The position numbers and the translations under genes are program-made. This document shows, in pieces, positions 63,121 through 64,000 of a stretch of 64,000 nucleotides of DNA; position 1 is the first letter of the stretch, and every line of letters begins with the position of its first letter. The DNA comes from CAWDDG01 sp963801065 (GTDB lineage: Bacteria > Actinomycetota > Actinomycetes > Jiangellales > Jiangellaceae): positions 372,001-436,000 of the forward strand of contig CAWDDG010000007.1 of NCBI GenBank assembly GCA_963801065.1, read 5' to 3'. The notes under the pieces were generated by a model. It did no database searches. It was not told the DNA's origin and saw only the letters and a list, made by a program, of their open reading frames with translations.

Positions 63121-64000
63121 TCAGGGGTGCACCTGGGAGCCGTAGCCGAGGTCGAGCCGGATCGACTCCATCACCCAGAACGTCGTGCTCTCGGTGAACA
63201 CGTCCGCGGCCGCGAGCACGCCGGTGTACTTCTCGATCACGGGTGCGGCGGCGACCGCCGTGACCTCGTCGAGGTAGCCCTTCACCGCCGCCCAGGTGTT
63301 CTCGCCGTACTTCACGAAGTACCGCGTCGGGTCGACGGTGTCGATCGCCTTCCTCGAGCTCTCGGAGATGTCGGCCATGTACTGCTGGTGCAAGGTCACG
63401 TCGTCGCGGGTGCCGAGCCGGCCGAGGTGGCCGCCGATGAAGTGCTTCCACGAGTAGGCGAGCGCGTTCGCCGGCGCCTCGATGTAGCCGGGGATGTCCT
63501 CGGTCAGGTTGGAGACGTAGACCGGCGCCCAGCCCGGATTGACGATGTCGATCAGCATCAGCGTGTCGTGGTCGGGCAGGTGGATGAGGATGTTGTCGGG
63601 CGAGTGGTTGGCGCCGTGCCAGGCCAGGTCGATCCGCTCGCCGCCGATCTCGAGCGTGCGGCGGTCCTGGAACGTCTCTTCGTTCGGGGGCCTGGCCGGG
63701 TCGTCGTCGCGCAGCAGCAGGCGCCGGGTCTCCTCGTGCCCGATGCGGGTGACGTTCTTGTCGAACAGGGACGACGCGCCGGCGTGGTCGGCGTGGTGGT
63801 GCGAGTAGATGAGGTGGGTGACCTTGTTGCTGACGCCGTTTGCCGACGCGATCTCGTCGACGGCCCGCTGGATGTTGTGGCCGATCGTCGGCGGCGCGTC
63901 GAGCAGGACGACGCCGTCCGAGGTCGTCAGGAACGCCGACTGGTAGGTGCCGTCGGTGACCCAGTACAGGTTCCGCTCGACGCGGCCGACGTAGTAGCCC
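63121..64000 (-). CDS. MBL-fold metallo-hydrolase, 5' end outside the window
   Basis: At least 292 aa, entering the window with ERNLYWVTDGTYQSAFLTTS. The zinc-binding motif is YSHHHADHAGASSLFD (HxHxDH), followed by WHGANHSPDNILIHLPDHDT, typical of metallo-beta-lactamase folds. The C-terminus YFVKYGENTWAAVKGYLDEV and STTFWVMESIRLDLGYGSQV is longer than the minimal fold. Substrate unknown. Its stop is ~20 bp before the hydrolase start, in an apparent operon. Confidence 0.82.
   Translation of the reverse strand, partial: GYYVGRVERNLYWVTDGTYQSAFLTTSDGVVLLDAPPTIGHNIQRAVDEIASANGVSNKVTHLIYSHHHADHAGASSLFDKNVTRIGHEETRRLLLRDDDPARPPNEETFQDRRTLEIGGERIDLAWHGANHSPDNILIHLPDHDTLMLIDIVNPGWAPVYVSNLTEDIPGYIEAPANALAYSWKHFIGGHLGRLGTRDDVTLHQQYMADISESSRKAIDTVDPTRYFVKYGENTWAAVKGYLDEVTAVAAAPVIEKYTGVLAAADVFTESTTFWVMESIRLDLGYGSQVHP

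Noticed and set aside
1..64000. CRISPR arrays, rRNA genes, complete tRNA genes
   Set aside because: No regularly spaced repeats and no conserved rRNA blocks were seen. The only tRNA signal is the 3' end at 45620.

Overview
High-GC Actinomycetota-type chromosomal DNA. Signs of this are GTG starts, a Prim-PolC/LigC repair pair, actinobacterial sulfur-assimilation genes preceded by an RRHVD-type leader peptide, a MaoC-free DinB-like small protein set, two 13E12 (DUF222-HNH) genes with mycobacterial-type SOS boxes, and GTP-dependent PEP carboxykinase. A propionibacterial or nocardioid relative is plausible, but genus level is a guess. There is no rRNA, complete tRNA or CRISPR array.

Layout. (1) 0-4.7 kb: DNA repair (Prim-PolC-like polymerase, LigC-like ligase), a Usp-like protein, a RibD_C-type reductase and a PPK2 polyphosphate kinase. 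(2) 4.7-8.8 kb: minus-strand assimilatory sulfate/siroheme cluster: leader peptide, sirA, small Cys protein, cysH, cysG. sirA and cysH are broken by single-base indels. (3) 8.9-22.6 kb: a tight minus-strand operon of six uncharacterised genes: DUF3892 fusion, caspase-like protein, a 266-aa protein, a DUF6603 giant, a ~926-aa protein with four indels, and a 1392-aa protein. This is the best candidate for an undescribed system. (4) 22.7-32.2 kb: ordinary genes: lipoprotein, AidB-like dehydrogenase, RsgA, DinB-like protein, Cas4/RecB-type nuclease-helicase, secreted EEP phosphatase. (5) 32.5-41.6 kb: Abhydrolase_9 protein, VOC protein, first DUF222-HNH gene, PatB/MalY lyase, PEPCK. (6) 41.6-60.4 kb: a fragmented region where intact genes (ScyD-like, FIMAH metallopeptidase, Cds1-like desulfhydrase, cupin, alcohol dehydrogenase, GNAT, PLP decarboxylase, second DUF222-HNH gene) alternate with many gene remnants, chimeric junctions, partial duplications, a tRNA-like 3' end and an IS30 element. 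(7) 60.3-64 kb: a minus-strand run of MBL hydrolase, alpha/beta hydrolase, isochorismatase-like hydrolase, AlkA and NAD(P)-binding reductase, several carrying one or more indels.

Two cautions. First, at least a dozen genes here are interrupted by single-base indels while the protein on either side stays well conserved. This can be sequence or assembly error, very recent decay, or both, and the sequence alone cannot decide. I give the span of the reconstructed gene and list break points. Second, family names rest on motif and sequence recognition from memory; no database search was run.
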